Positions 28,043-36,371 of a DNA stretch of 64,000 bases are shown here, piece after piece. The stretch spans positions 316,200 through 380,199 of the forward strand of contig NZ_MHXN01000003.1 of the NCBI RefSeq assembly GCF_001824475.1, given 5' to 3'. Under the pieces are notes generated by a model, which did not search any database, had not been told where the DNA came from, and saw only the letters and a program-made list of their open reading frames with translations. Both the position numbers and the translations under genes were made by a program. The DNA comes from Phenylobacterium sp. RIFCSPHIGHO2_01_FULL_69_31. GTDB taxonomy: Bacteria; Pseudomonadota; Alphaproteobacteria; Caulobacterales; Caulobacteraceae. The first letter of the stretch is position 1; every line of letters starts with the position of its first letter.

Positions 28043-29308
28043 TCAGTCGCCCTGCAACAGCCCGTTGAGGCGATAGGCGGCCGCCACGGCCCCACCCCTG
28101 GCTGCGACCAGTGCGCTCTGCGCCGCCAGCGCTTCGCGTTCGGCGTCGAGCAGGTCGAGCGCCGGCTTCTGGCCCACGCGGACCTCGTTGCGGACGCTGT
28201 CCAGCGCGCTGGCTGCCGCCGTCGCCTGATCCGCCGCGGCGCCCATCACCGCACGCGATGTCTCGACCTCTTCCCAGGCGCCGATCACGGCCTCCCGCAC
28301 CTGGGCGCGGGTCGCGTCCAGCGCGGCGCGCGCCCCGCGCGCCCCCGCGCGGGCCTCGTCCACCCGTCCATTGATCGCCCCACCGGCGAAGAGCGTCCAC
28401 CGACCCTGGATTCCGATCGTGAGGTCGTCGGCGCGATAGCCGGGAAAGAACCTGTCCCGGGTCGTGCTGGCCGTCGCCGCCAGGGCCACGCTCGGCAGCC
28501 GCTCGGCCTGCGCGTAGCGAACGCCGGCGTCGGCCGCGCGCGACGCCGCTGCGGCCGCCAGCAGCATCGGGCTGGTCCGCTCGGCCCTGGCCAGGGCCTC
28601 ATCCAGCGACGTGGGCGTGGCGGGTGGAGACGGCAGCGGCTCGAGACCTTCCGGCGGCGCGCCGACCACCGACACGAACCTCGCCCGCGCCCGCGCGACA
28701 TCGCCGCTCGCACGCGCCAGATCCGCCCGCGCCCCGGCTTGGCGCGCCAGAGCCTGGGCCACATCGGTCCTCGGGACTTCGCCGCCCCCGAACCGCAGCT
28801 CCGTCTGCCGCGCGATCTCGCCGGTCTGACGGACGTGGGCCTCGTTCAGCCGCAGGATCTCGCCTGCGCTCAGCACCGCGACATAGGCCTCCGCAGCCTG
28901 GGCGGCCAGCAGCGCCCGGTCGCCGGCGACCTGGGCCAGAGCCGCTTCACGCGCTTCGCGGGCCCGGGCCACGGCGGCGGTGGCGCCGCCGCCGGTGAAG
29001 AGAGGCTGCCGAACCTCCAGCGCCGCCCCGCGGGGAGACACGTCCGCGCCGCGGAAGCCGAAGAAGCCGCCGAGGTCGGTCGTCCCCTCTCCGGCGTCGG
29101 CCGAGAGGGTCAGGCTGGGTAGCCGGGCGGCACGCGCCTGCGCCAGACGCGCATCGGCGCCTTCGGCCTGCGCCCGCGACTGGGCGAGCGCCGGATTGTT
29201 CCGCTTGGCGAGCGCGATCGCTTCCGGAAGCGACAACGCCAAGGCGCTCTGCGGCGCGGCGAGCCATGCCGCCAGCCCGAGCGCGAGGAGCGCGCGGGCC
29301 GGGGTCAA
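28043..29308 (-). CDS. TolC-family outer-membrane efflux protein
   Basis: About 421 residues from TTG 29308, which overlaps the upstream stop (TTGA). A signal peptide (TPARALLALGLAAWLAAPQSALA) precedes two OEP repeats of long coiled-coil helices: SLPEAIALAKRNNPALAQSRAQAE..., and the second beginning SLDEALARAERTSPMLLAAA. It would be the outer-membrane channel for the RND adaptor-pump pair encoded divergently at 31728-35968. It sits in one minus-strand unit with a DUF2892 protein and SQR, so efflux and sulfide oxidation look co-regulated. Confidence 0.9.
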   Translation of the reverse strand: MTPARALLALGLAAWLAAPQSALALSLPEAIALAKRNNPALAQSRAQAEGADARLAQARAARLPSLTLSADAGEGTTDLGGFFGFRGADVSPRGAALEVRQPLFTGGGATAAVARAREAREAALAQVAGDRALLAAQAAEAYVAVLSAGEILRLNEAHVRQTGEIARQTELRFGGGEVPRTDVAQALARQAGARADLARASGDVARARARFVSVVGAPPEGLEPLPSPPATPTSLDEALARAERTSPMLLAAAAASRAADAGVRYAQAERLPSVALAATASTTRDRFFPGYRADDLTIGIQGRWTLFAGGAINGRVDEARAGARGARAALDATRAQVREAVIGAWEEVETSRAVMGAAADQATAAASALDSVRNEVRVGQKPALDLLDAEREALAAQSALVAARGGAVAAAYRLNGLLQGD

Positions 29309-29508
29309 CGGAAGGCGACCCCGGGCCTGATCCCGAGCTTCTTGAACACGATCGCCGCCGGACAGAAGCCGGTGAAGGCCGCCTGCAACATGTTCAGGCC
29401 CGCGAACACGGAGAGGGCGATCCACCAGGGATGGACGTAGTGGGCGAGCGCCACGCCGAGAAGAACGACGCAGCCGGCAAAGGCCAGGACCGCACGGTCG
29501 ATCGTCAT
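29305..29508 (-). CDS. DUF2892 (YgaP-like membrane domain) protein
   Basis: A 67-residue inner-membrane protein with two helices: VLAFAGCVVLLGVALAHYV and WIALSVFAGLNMLQAAF. The end TGFCPAAIVFKKLGIRPG is the typical DUF2892 tail, whose Cys-Pro motif is often fused or adjacent to rhodanese domains. Here a rhodanese is encoded nearby at 31363. It lies between sqr and tolC and overlaps tolC by TTGA. A role in sulfur handling is suggested by context. Confidence 0.9.
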   Translation of the reverse strand: MTIDRAVLAFAGCVVLLGVALAHYVHPWWIALSVFAGLNMLQAAFTGFCPAAIVFKKLGIRPGVAFR

Positions 29509-29591
29509 GCCGAAGTTCCTCGCGACGCCCGGTCGTTGGCCCGGACGAAAGCCTGGCGCGCCCAGGCGACGATCTGCGGACGCATCGCGCG

Positions 29592-30872
29592 TCAGCCCTT
29601 GATCTTCCGCAGGCCCATCACATCCAGGGCCAGCCTCTCGTAGAAGGGCTCGCTCTCGCCGCGCTTGATCTTGCCCAGGAAGTATTTTTCGAACGCCACC
29701 TTGGCGAGGTGGATCCACTTGCCGCTCGCCGACCAGTTGACGTTGCGCGGCGGGATCTGCGGCTGGGCGACGAAGGCCACGCCGCCGTCGCCGAAGTCGG
29801 CCAGGCAAAAGGCGTTCCAGGTCGCCTCGTGCGTCGGCGGCTGGCCGTCGACGATCTGGGCCAGGTTGCGGGCGATGGCGGTGACCATGCTCTCGATCAT
29901 GAAGCCGGTTTTGGGCACGCCCACCGGCACCGGCGTCTTGCCTGTTGGCGGGATCGCGACGCAGACGCCCAGGGCGAGAACGTTCGGGAAAGCCGGATTG
30001 CGCTGGTGCTTGTCGATCACGATGAAGCCGCGGGGATTGGTGAGCCCCTCGACACCCCGTACGGCGGCGACGCCTCGGAAGGCCGGAAGCATCATCGAAA
30101 AGGCGAACGGCAGCGCGTGCGTGGCCTTTACCGAGCCGTCGTCGGCGATCTCTTCGACGTGCATGACGCCGGCGTCCACCGAAGCGACCTTGGCGTTGGT
30201 TACCCACTTGATGTGGCGCTCGCGCATCTCGCTTTCGAGCAGCCCCTTGGTGTCGCCGACCCCGTCCAGGCCGAGGTGCCCGATGTAGGGCTCGGAGGTG
30301 ACGAAGGTCATCGGAACCTTGTCGCGGATCTTCCGCCGCTTCAGCTCGGTGTCCAAGATCATCGCGAACTCGTAGGCCGGGCCGAAGCAGGACGCCCCTT
30401 GCACCGCGCCCACCACGATCGGCCCCGGCGCCTCGACGAAGCGGTCGAACGCAGCGGCGGCGGCCTCGGCGTGATCGACATGGCAGACCGATTGGGTGAA
30501 ACCGCCGTGCGGCCCTAGGCCCGCGATCTCGTCGAAGGCCAGCTCTGGCCCGGTGGCGATGATGAGGTAGTCGTAGTCGACCGCGCTTCCGTCGTTCAGC
30601 TCAAGATGGTTCTCCGCCGGGACGACCTGTCTGGCGCCGACGCCGGTGAACGCGATGCCGCGCGCCTTGAAAACCGGCGGCAGCTTGACTTCGATCGCGC
30701 CGCGCTTGCGCCAGTGGACGGCCACCCAGGGGTTCGACGGGACGAAGTGGAAGGTGTCGCCCTGAGACACCACGCTGACCTCGGCCTTGTCGCCGAGCGC
30801 ATCCTTGACCTCGAAGGCGGCGATCGCGCCACCGAGGCCGGCGCCCAGGACGACGATACGTGGCTTGGCCAT
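29592..30872 (-). CDS. sqr: Sulfide:quinone oxidoreductase (SQR-like flavoprotein)
   Basis: FAD-dependent oxidoreductase of 426 residues, probably peripheral at the inner membrane. The N-terminal dinucleotide-binding motif is VVLGAGLGGAIAAFE, with ATGP (YLIIATGPELAFD) and a second FAD contact near NVLALGVCVAIPP. SQR-type redox cysteines are at C130 (SVCHVDHA), C162 (ASCFGPAYEF) and C304. It would oxidise sulfide to (per)sulfide sulfur and pass electrons to quinone. It is divergent from the SqrR-type sensor at 31030 and heads the sqr-DUF2892-tolC unit. Confidence 0.9.
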   Translation of the reverse strand: MAKPRIVVLGAGLGGAIAAFEVKDALGDKAEVSVVSQGDTFHFVPSNPWVAVHWRKRGAIEVKLPPVFKARGIAFTGVGARQVVPAENHLELNDGSAVDYDYLIIATGPELAFDEIAGLGPHGGFTQSVCHVDHAEAAAAAFDRFVEAPGPIVVGAVQGASCFGPAYEFAMILDTELKRRKIRDKVPMTFVTSEPYIGHLGLDGVGDTKGLLESEMRERHIKWVTNAKVASVDAGVMHVEEIADDGSVKATHALPFAFSMMLPAFRGVAAVRGVEGLTNPRGFIVIDKHQRNPAFPNVLALGVCVAIPPTGKTPVPVGVPKTGFMIESMVTAIARNLAQIVDGQPPTHEATWNAFCLADFGDGGVAFVAQPQIPPRNVNWSASGKWIHLAKVAFEKYFLGKIKRGESEPFYERLALDVMGLRKIKG

Positions 30873-30993
30873 AGTCGGTCTCCTCGATGGCCTGCGGCAG
30901 CCGGCGGTGAATGTCCGCCTGTGTCGGCCCCGTGGCTTTGATCAGGATCACGTCGCAGACCGCCTTGCGGCCGTAGGGTGTCCTTCACGATGC

Positions 30994-31025
30994 TTGACTG
31001 AATATTTGAATGAACGCATATACGC
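30994..31025 (+). promoter_or_regulatory. Promoter/operator between sqr and the sqrR-type gene
   Basis: A -35-like TTGACT (30994-30999) is followed by an AT-rich stretch ending GCATATA (31016-31022). The same GCATATA half-site occurs in the palindrome before the persulfide-dioxygenase-like gene (37166-37187). The left arm here (AATATTT) is a poor match. If the AT-rich GCATATACG serves as -10, transcription would start almost at the ATG at 31030, giving a nearly leaderless mRNA. Confidence 0.45.
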
Positions 31026-31029
31026 AACT

Positions 31030-31350
31030 ATGAAATTGGACGCTCACGCCATGAAGGCCTCGGCCGACGATGCGTGCGCCCTGCTCAAGGCGCTGGCGAA
31101 CCCGCATCGTCTGATGATCGTCTGCACCCTGATCGAGGGTGAGCAGTCGGTGGGTGCGCTCGCCCAGCTGCTGGGCGTGCGCGAGACCCTGGCGTCGCAA
31201 CACCTCGGCCTGCTCCGCCGCGACGGCCTGGTCGCCGCGCGACGCGATGGGCAGACCATCTACTACGCCCTGCAGAGCGGCCGGGCCCGCGCGCTCGTCG
31301 AGACCCTTTCCAATCAGTTCTGTGCGGTCGCCGACCGCGCGCCCTCCTGA
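31030..31350 (+). CDS. ArsR-family persulfide sensor, SqrR/BigR type
   Basis: Winged-helix repressor of 106 residues (LLKALANPHRLMIVCTL, SVGALAQLLGVRETLASQHLGLLRRDGLV, QTIYYAL). Cysteines C32 and C98 are exactly 66 residues apart, the same interval as the sensing pair C41/C107 of SqrR, so persulfide-driven tetrasulfide bridging is likely. C16 is extra. It is divergent from sqr and followed at 12 nt by a rhodanese gene, the classical targets of such repressors. ATG 31051 is an alternative start; neither ATG has a clear ribosome site. Confidence 0.9.
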   Translation: MKLDAHAMKASADDACALLKALANPHRLMIVCTLIEGEQSVGALAQLLGVRETLASQHLGLLRRDGLVAARRDGQTIYYALQSGRARALVETLSNQFCAVADRAPS

Positions 31351-31362
31351 AGGAGCCTCTCC

Positions 31363-31692
31363 ATGTTCGGAGCCCCCAAGACCAAGGACCTGACGCCGCA
31401 GCAGGTGAAGGCCGGGCTGGACGCCCACCAGATCCTGCTGGTCGACGTGCGCGAGCCGGCCGAATTCGCCGCCGAGAAGATCGCCGGCGCCGTGAACATT
31501 CCGCTCTCGACCTTCGATCCGGCCGCCCTTCCCGATCCCGCCGGCAAGACGATCGTGCTGCAGTGCGCCGGCGGCAAGCGGTCGGCCATGGCGGTGGATC
31601 AGTGCCGCAAGGCCGATCAGGCGATCGAGACACACCTGGCCGGGGGCCTCGCGGCTTGGAAGGCCGCTGGCCTCCCCACGGTCGGCGGCTAG
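31363..31692 (+). CDS. Single-domain rhodanese (sulfurtransferase)
   Basis: 109 residues, cytoplasmic. The domain begins DLTPQQVKAGLDAHQILLVDVREPAEF and carries active-site C68 in the loop CAGGKRSA. The CH2B-like end HLAGGLAAWKAAGLP is normal. It would move sulfane sulfur from SQR-derived persulfide to thiols or cyanide. It sits in the operon arsR-rhodanese-adaptor-RND, a setting that links sulfur transfer with efflux. Confidence 0.93.
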   Translation: MFGAPKTKDLTPQQVKAGLDAHQILLVDVREPAEFAAEKIAGAVNIPLSTFDPAALPDPAGKTIVLQCAGGKRSAMAVDQCRKADQAIETHLAGGLAAWKAAGLPTVGG

Positions 31693-31727
31693 CCGTCGAT
31701 CACAAGAGGGGCGCGGGAGGGCAGGCC

Positions 31728-32759
31728 ATGGCATCGAGCCGTCGTTTGATCATCGGGTTGGGCGCCGCCTTGCTGCTCAGCGCTTGCGGCGAGGCCAAGC
31801 CGCCGGCCCCCGCCGCGCAGACTGCGCCCACGGCCGGTCGTCTCACCGTGCGCCCACAGGTCGTCGCCGACGAGAAGCCCGTGCCAGGCGTCCTGACCAC
31901 CCGCGACATGGCCGAGGCGCGCGCACGCATCTCCGGCGTTCTCGTCGCCCTCGCGGTGAAGGAAGGCGACGTGGTCCGCCAGGGGCAGTTGATCGCCCGG
32001 GTCAAGGACGACCGGCTGGCGTTGCAGACCGGCGCCTTCGACGCCCAGGTGTCGGCGGCCGCGGCCGAGGCGGCCCGGGCGCAGGCCGACTTGGCCCGCA
32101 CGCGCGACCTGTTCTCTCACGGCGTCTATGCCCAGGCCCGCCTCGACCAGGTCGAGGCCCAGGCCAAGGCGGCGAACGCCCACCTGGCGGCGGCCCGCGC
32201 CCAGCGCGGCGCCAGCGCCGAACTGGGCGCCCAGGGCGCGATCCTGGCGCCGGCCGCCGGCCGCGTGCTGATCGCCGATGTGCCCGTGGGATCGGTAGTC
32301 ATGGCGGGCCAATCGGTCGCCCGGATCACGGCCGGGCCGATGGTCGTGCGGATCGAGCTGCCGGAAGGCCAGGCCCGGGCGCTAAGGGTTGGCGACGCCG
32401 TGCAGCTGGCTGCCGAGGACCTGCGCGGCGTCGCCACGCGAGGGACGATTACCCAGGTCTATCCATCCGTCGCCGGCGGACAGGTCACGGCCGACGTCAG
32501 CGCGCCCGGCCTGCCGCAGGATCTGGTTGGTCAGCGCGTGCGCGCCAGGATCAAGATCGGCGAGCGCCAGGCCCTGGTGGCGCCGCGGGCCTACGTCGTC
32601 ACCCGCTTCGGGATCGACTACGTCCGCCTGGTCCGCCCCGACGGCACGGTCTCGGAGACCCCGGTCCAGACCACCGCCGGTCCCGCCGCAGACAAGGTCG
32701 AGATCCTGGCCGGGCTGCGGCCTGGTGACGTCCTGACGCCGGCCGGGCCGGTCAGATGA
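31728..32759 (+). CDS. RND efflux periplasmic adaptor (lipoprotein)
   Basis: Membrane-fusion protein of 343 residues with a lipobox (GLGAALLLSACGE; Cys about residue 20). A barrel-sandwich lipoyl half (ARARISGVLVALAVKEGDVVRQGQLIARV) and a coiled-coil hairpin (QVSAAAAEAARAQADLARTRDLFSHGVY) are followed by the second lipoyl half and a beta-barrel. The ATG at 31728 has GGGAGGG upstream. Its stop overlaps the RND gene (ATGA). It would couple the RND pump to the TolC protein encoded at 28043-29308. Confidence 0.92.
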   Translation: MASSRRLIIGLGAALLLSACGEAKPPAPAAQTAPTAGRLTVRPQVVADEKPVPGVLTTRDMAEARARISGVLVALAVKEGDVVRQGQLIARVKDDRLALQTGAFDAQVSAAAAEAARAQADLARTRDLFSHGVYAQARLDQVEAQAKAANAHLAAARAQRGASAELGAQGAILAPAAGRVLIADVPVGSVVMAGQSVARITAGPMVVRIELPEGQARALRVGDAVQLAAEDLRGVATRGTITQVYPSVAGGQVTADVSAPGLPQDLVGQRVRARIKIGERQALVAPRAYVVTRFGIDYVRLVRPDGTVSETPVQTTAGPAADKVEILAGLRPGDVLTPAGPVR

Positions 32760-35700
32760 ACCTGGGCATCTCCGGACGGCTGACCAAGGCGACCATCCGC
32801 TCGCCCCTGACCCCGCTCTTACTGCTGGCGGCCATCGCGGTCGGCTTGCTGGCCCTGGTGTCGATCCCCCGCGAGGAGGAGCCGCAGATCAGCGTCCCCA
32901 TGGTCGACATCATGGTGGCCGCCCCGGGCCTGCGCGCGCCCGACGCCGTGGAGCTGGTGGGCAAGCCGCTTGAGACGATCGTCAAGAGCGTGGCCGACGT
33001 GGAGCACGTCTACACCTTCGCCGACGACAACCAGGTAATGGTCACGGCGCGCTTCAAGGTTGGCGTCGACCCGGACGCCGCCGCGGTCCGCATCCACGAG
33101 AAGGTCCGCGCCAACTACGACCGCATCCCCTCCGGCATCCCCGAGCCGCTGATCCAGACCCGGGGCATCAACGATGTGCCGAGCCTGGTGCTGACGCTGT
33201 CGCCGAGGCCCGGCGCGGCGGGCGAGTGGACCGACCAGGCGCTCTACGAGCTCGCGGGCAAGCTGCGAACCGAGGTCTCCAAGGTCGAGGACGTCGGCCT
33301 GACCTTCATCGTCGGCGGCCGGCCGCAGGAGATCCGGGTCGAGCCCGATCCCGCGCGGCTCGCCCAGCATGGCGTCTCGCTCGGCGCGCTCATGGACACC
33401 ATACGGCAAGCGAACCGGGCGTTCCCCGCGAGCCAGGTGCGCAACGGCGGACAGGCCGTCGACGTCACGGCCGGACGAACCCTGACCAGCGCCACCGAGA
33501 TCGGCCTGCTCGCCCTCCCCTCCGCCAAGGGCGAGGCGGTCTATGTGCGCGATGTCGCCCGCGTGATCGAAGCGCCGCGCGAGGATCAGGCCCGCGCCTG
33601 GCGCTACGCCAGGGCCGGCCAAGGGTGGAGCGAGGCTCCGGCCGTCAGCCTGGCCATCGCCAAGCGCAAGGGCGCCAACGCCGTCGTCGTCTCGGAGGCG
33701 GTGCTCGCCCGGGTGGAGGCGCTTCAGGGCTCGCTTCTCCCCGACAGCCTCAGCGTCGCGGTGACCCGAGACTACGGGGCGACGGCCAACGAGAAGGCCA
33801 ACGAGCTCCTCTTCCACCTCGGGCTCGCCACCGTGTCGATCGTGATCCTGATCGGCTTTGCGATCGGCTGGCGCGAGGCGGGGGTGACCGCAGTGGTCAT
33901 CCCGACGACCATTCTGCTGACGCTCTTCGCGTCGAACCTGATGGGCTACACCATCAACCGGGTCAGCCTGTTCGCGCTGATCTTCTCCATCGGCATCCTC
34001 GTCGACGACGCCATCGTCATGATCGAGAACATCGCCCGCCACTGGGCGATGGGCGACGGACGAGCCCGCGTCGACGCCGCCGTCGATGCGGTGGCCGAGG
34101 TCGGAAACCCCACCGTGGTCGCGACCCTGACGGTGGTGTCGGCGCTCCTGCCGATGCTGTTCGTCTCCGGCCTGATGGGGCCCTACATGGCGCCGATCCC
34201 GGTCAACGCCTCGGCCGCGATGGTCTTCTCGTTCTTCGTGGCCGTGGTGATCGCGCCCTGGCTGATGGTTCGCTTCGCGCGCAAGACGCTGGCGGCGGGG
34301 CACGGGGGCCACGGCGAAGGCAAGCTCGAGGCGATCTATCGCCGGGTCGCAGGCCGCGTGATCGCCACGCGCCGGAGCGCCTGGACCTTCCTGATCGCGG
34401 TGGGCGTCGCGACGCTGCTGGCCTGCGCCATGTTCGCCACCAAGACCGTCACCGTGAAGCTCCTGCCGTTCGACAACAAGTCGGAGCTGCAGGTCGTGCT
34501 CGACATGCCCGAAGGCACGTCGCTGGAGGCGACGCAGCGCGCGCTCGCTGACGCGGCCATCGTCACCCGAAGCCTGCCGGAGGTGGTCGCCATCGACGCC
34601 TACGCCGGCACGGCCTCGGCTTTCAATTTCAACGGCCTCGTCCGCCACTACTACATGCGCAACCGTCCGGAGATGGGAGATCTCTCGGTGGCCCTCGCGG
34701 CCAAGGACGAACGCGACCGCAACAGCCACGCCATCGCCCTCGACCTCCGCCGCAAGCTGGCCGACGTCCGGCTGCCGGCCGGCGCGGCGATCAAGGTGGT
34801 CGAAGCGCCGCCGGGGCCGCCGGTCATGGCGACCCTTCTGGCCGAGATCTATGGGCCGGACGCAGCGACCCGGCGCGCGGTGGCCGAGCGGGTGAAAGCC
34901 GCCTTCCACGCGGTTCCGTACATCGTCGACGTCGACGACAGCTACGGCCAGCCGCGGCCGGGACTGCGGCTCGTCCCCGACCGAGACCGCCTCGAGGCGC
35001 GCAAGGTGGCCGACCGGGACGTCTACGACTCCGTCGCCGCCGCGCTCGGCGGACAGGTGGTCGGCTACGCCCACCGGGGCGAGGGCCGCGATCCCCTGGA
35101 AATCTCCGTGCGGCTGCCGCAGTCGGCGCGCACCTGGGGCGAGGGCCTGGCGTCGATGCCGGTGGCCCAGTCGCAAGGCGCGGGCGGCCGGCTGGTGTCG
35201 CTGGGCGAGGTCGCCACCGCCTCGGCCGAGCCGGGTTCGACCCACATCTTCCGCCGCGACGGCCGCGACGTGGACATGGTGATGGGCGAACTGGCCGGAG
35301 CCTACGAGGCGCCGATCTACGGGATGATGGCTGTCGACAAGGCGCTCCGCGAGGCTGACTGGAAATCCGTGCCCGAACCCGCCATCCGCCTGCACGGGCA
35401 ACCGGCGGACGAGAGCAAACCCACGGTCCTGTGGGACGGCGAATGGGAGATCACCTGGGTGACCTTCCGCGACATGGGCGCGGCGTTCGGCGTGGCGATC
35501 CTGGGCATCTACGTCCTGGTGGTGGCCCAGTTCAAAAGCTTCCGCCTGCCGCTGGTCATCCTGACGCCGATCCCGCTGACGCTGGTGGGCATCGTCGTCG
35601 GCCACATCCTGTTCCGGGCGCCGTTCACCGCCACCTCGATGATCGGCTTCATCGCCCTGGCCGGCATCATCGTGCGGAACTCGATCCTGCTCGTGGACTT

Positions 35701-35968
35701 CATCCGCCACAGCCAGACCGAAGGCCGGCCGCTGCGCGAGGTGCTGCTGGAGGCCGGGGCGATCCGCTTCAAGCCCATCGCGCTCACCGCTGCGGCGGCC
35801 ATGATCGGCGCGGCGGTCATCCTCACCGATCCCATCTTCCAGGGGCTCGCGATCTCCCTGCTGTTCGGCCTGGCGTCATCCACCCTGCTGACGGTGCTGG
35901 TGATCCCGGCCATCTATGTGGTTCTGCGCGACGACGGCGTTCCGCTCCCGGCGGCAGCGGCGCGATGA
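32756..35968 (+). CDS. RND-family efflux transporter (AcrB/HAE-like inner-membrane pump)
   Basis: 1070 residues with 12 helices and two large periplasmic loops. Helix 4 carries the proton-relay acidic pair in SIGILVDDAIVMIENIARH. The N-terminus lacks the long HAE1 start, and VSIPREEEPQISVPMVDIMVAAPG is typical of the subgroup of AcrB-like pumps often found beside SQR and rhodanese genes. It exports an unknown compound, perhaps a polysulfide, persulfide adduct or toxic organic sulfur. The regulatory setting (between two ArsR thiol sensors) is unusual for a drug pump. Confidence 0.92.
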   Translation: MNLGISGRLTKATIRSPLTPLLLLAAIAVGLLALVSIPREEEPQISVPMVDIMVAAPGLRAPDAVELVGKPLETIVKSVADVEHVYTFADDNQVMVTARFKVGVDPDAAAVRIHEKVRANYDRIPSGIPEPLIQTRGINDVPSLVLTLSPRPGAAGEWTDQALYELAGKLRTEVSKVEDVGLTFIVGGRPQEIRVEPDPARLAQHGVSLGALMDTIRQANRAFPASQVRNGGQAVDVTAGRTLTSATEIGLLALPSAKGEAVYVRDVARVIEAPREDQARAWRYARAGQGWSEAPAVSLAIAKRKGANAVVVSEAVLARVEALQGSLLPDSLSVAVTRDYGATANEKANELLFHLGLATVSIVILIGFAIGWREAGVTAVVIPTTILLTLFASNLMGYTINRVSLFALIFSIGILVDDAIVMIENIARHWAMGDGRARVDAAVDAVAEVGNPTVVATLTVVSALLPMLFVSGLMGPYMAPIPVNASAAMVFSFFVAVVIAPWLMVRFARKTLAAGHGGHGEGKLEAIYRRVAGRVIATRRSAWTFLIAVGVATLLACAMFATKTVTVKLLPFDNKSELQVVLDMPEGTSLEATQRALADAAIVTRSLPEVVAIDAYAGTASAFNFNGLVRHYYMRNRPEMGDLSVALAAKDERDRNSHAIALDLRRKLADVRLPAGAAIKVVEAPPGPPVMATLLAEIYGPDAATRRAVAERVKAAFHAVPYIVDVDDSYGQPRPGLRLVPDRDRLEARKVADRDVYDSVAAALGGQVVGYAHRGEGRDPLEISVRLPQSARTWGEGLASMPVAQSQGAGGRLVSLGEVATASAEPGSTHIFRRDGRDVDMVMGELAGAYEAPIYGMMAVDKALREADWKSVPEPAIRLHGQPADESKPTVLWDGEWEITWVTFRDMGAAFGVAILGIYVLVVAQFKSFRLPLVILTPIPLTLVGIVVGHILFRAPFTATSMIGFIALAGIIVRNSILLVDFIRHSQTEGRPLREVLLEAGAIRFKPIALTAAAAMIGAAVILTDPIFQGLAISLLFGLASSTLLTVLVIPAIYVVLRDDGVPLPAAAAR

Positions 35969-36032
35969 CGTGCGCCGGCGGCTCCGCGCCGCGGCGTCTT
36001 GATCTTGCCTGCGTATCTTCTACCTAAAGCAG

Positions 36033-36371
36033 ATGACCGCCGCCCTCTCCCCCCGGCCCTCCCCAAAGGAAGTCTCGCAGCTGGAAGACAGCGCCCAATC
36101 GGCGGCGCGCCTCCTGAAGCTGCTGGCCAGTGAACAGCGACTGCTGCTGCTGTGCCGCCTGGTCGAGGGAGAGGTATCGGTGGGCGTATTGGCCGAACAT
36201 GCCAGGCTGGCCCCGTCCGCCGCCTCGCAGCACCTCGCCAAAATGCGGGCCGAGGGTCTGGTGGCGACCCGTCGCGAAGCTCAGACCATCTACTACCGGC
36301 TGGACGATCCGGCGGCAGTCCGGGTCCTGGACACCCTGTGCGACATCTACGGCGCTCCGGCGGCCCGCTAG
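36033..36371 (+). CDS. Second ArsR-family thiol sensor (BigR-like) with altered Cys arrangement
   Basis: Winged-helix repressor of 112 residues (LLKLLASEQRLLLLCRLVEGEVSVGVLAEHARLAPSAASQHLAKMRAEGLV; QTIYYRL). C41 matches the proximal sensing Cys, but the distal position (residue 107, expected Cys) is Gly. A Cys occurs one helical turn earlier at C103. It lies 64 nt after the RND gene with a TTGATC promoter-like element of its own, and its end overlaps the TauE gene on the other strand by 4 bp. It probably controls the TauE/persulfide-dioxygenase-like divergent pair. Confidence 0.9.
   Translation: MTAALSPRPSPKEVSQLEDSAQSAARLLKLLASEQRLLLLCRLVEGEVSVGVLAEHARLAPSAASQHLAKMRAEGLVATRREAQTIYYRLDDPAAVRVLDTLCDIYGAPAAR

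Noticed and set aside
32819..35710. 963-codon minus-strand frame opposite the RND pump
   Set aside because: Shadow frame; repetitive His/Arg/Asp composition typical of antisense translation.
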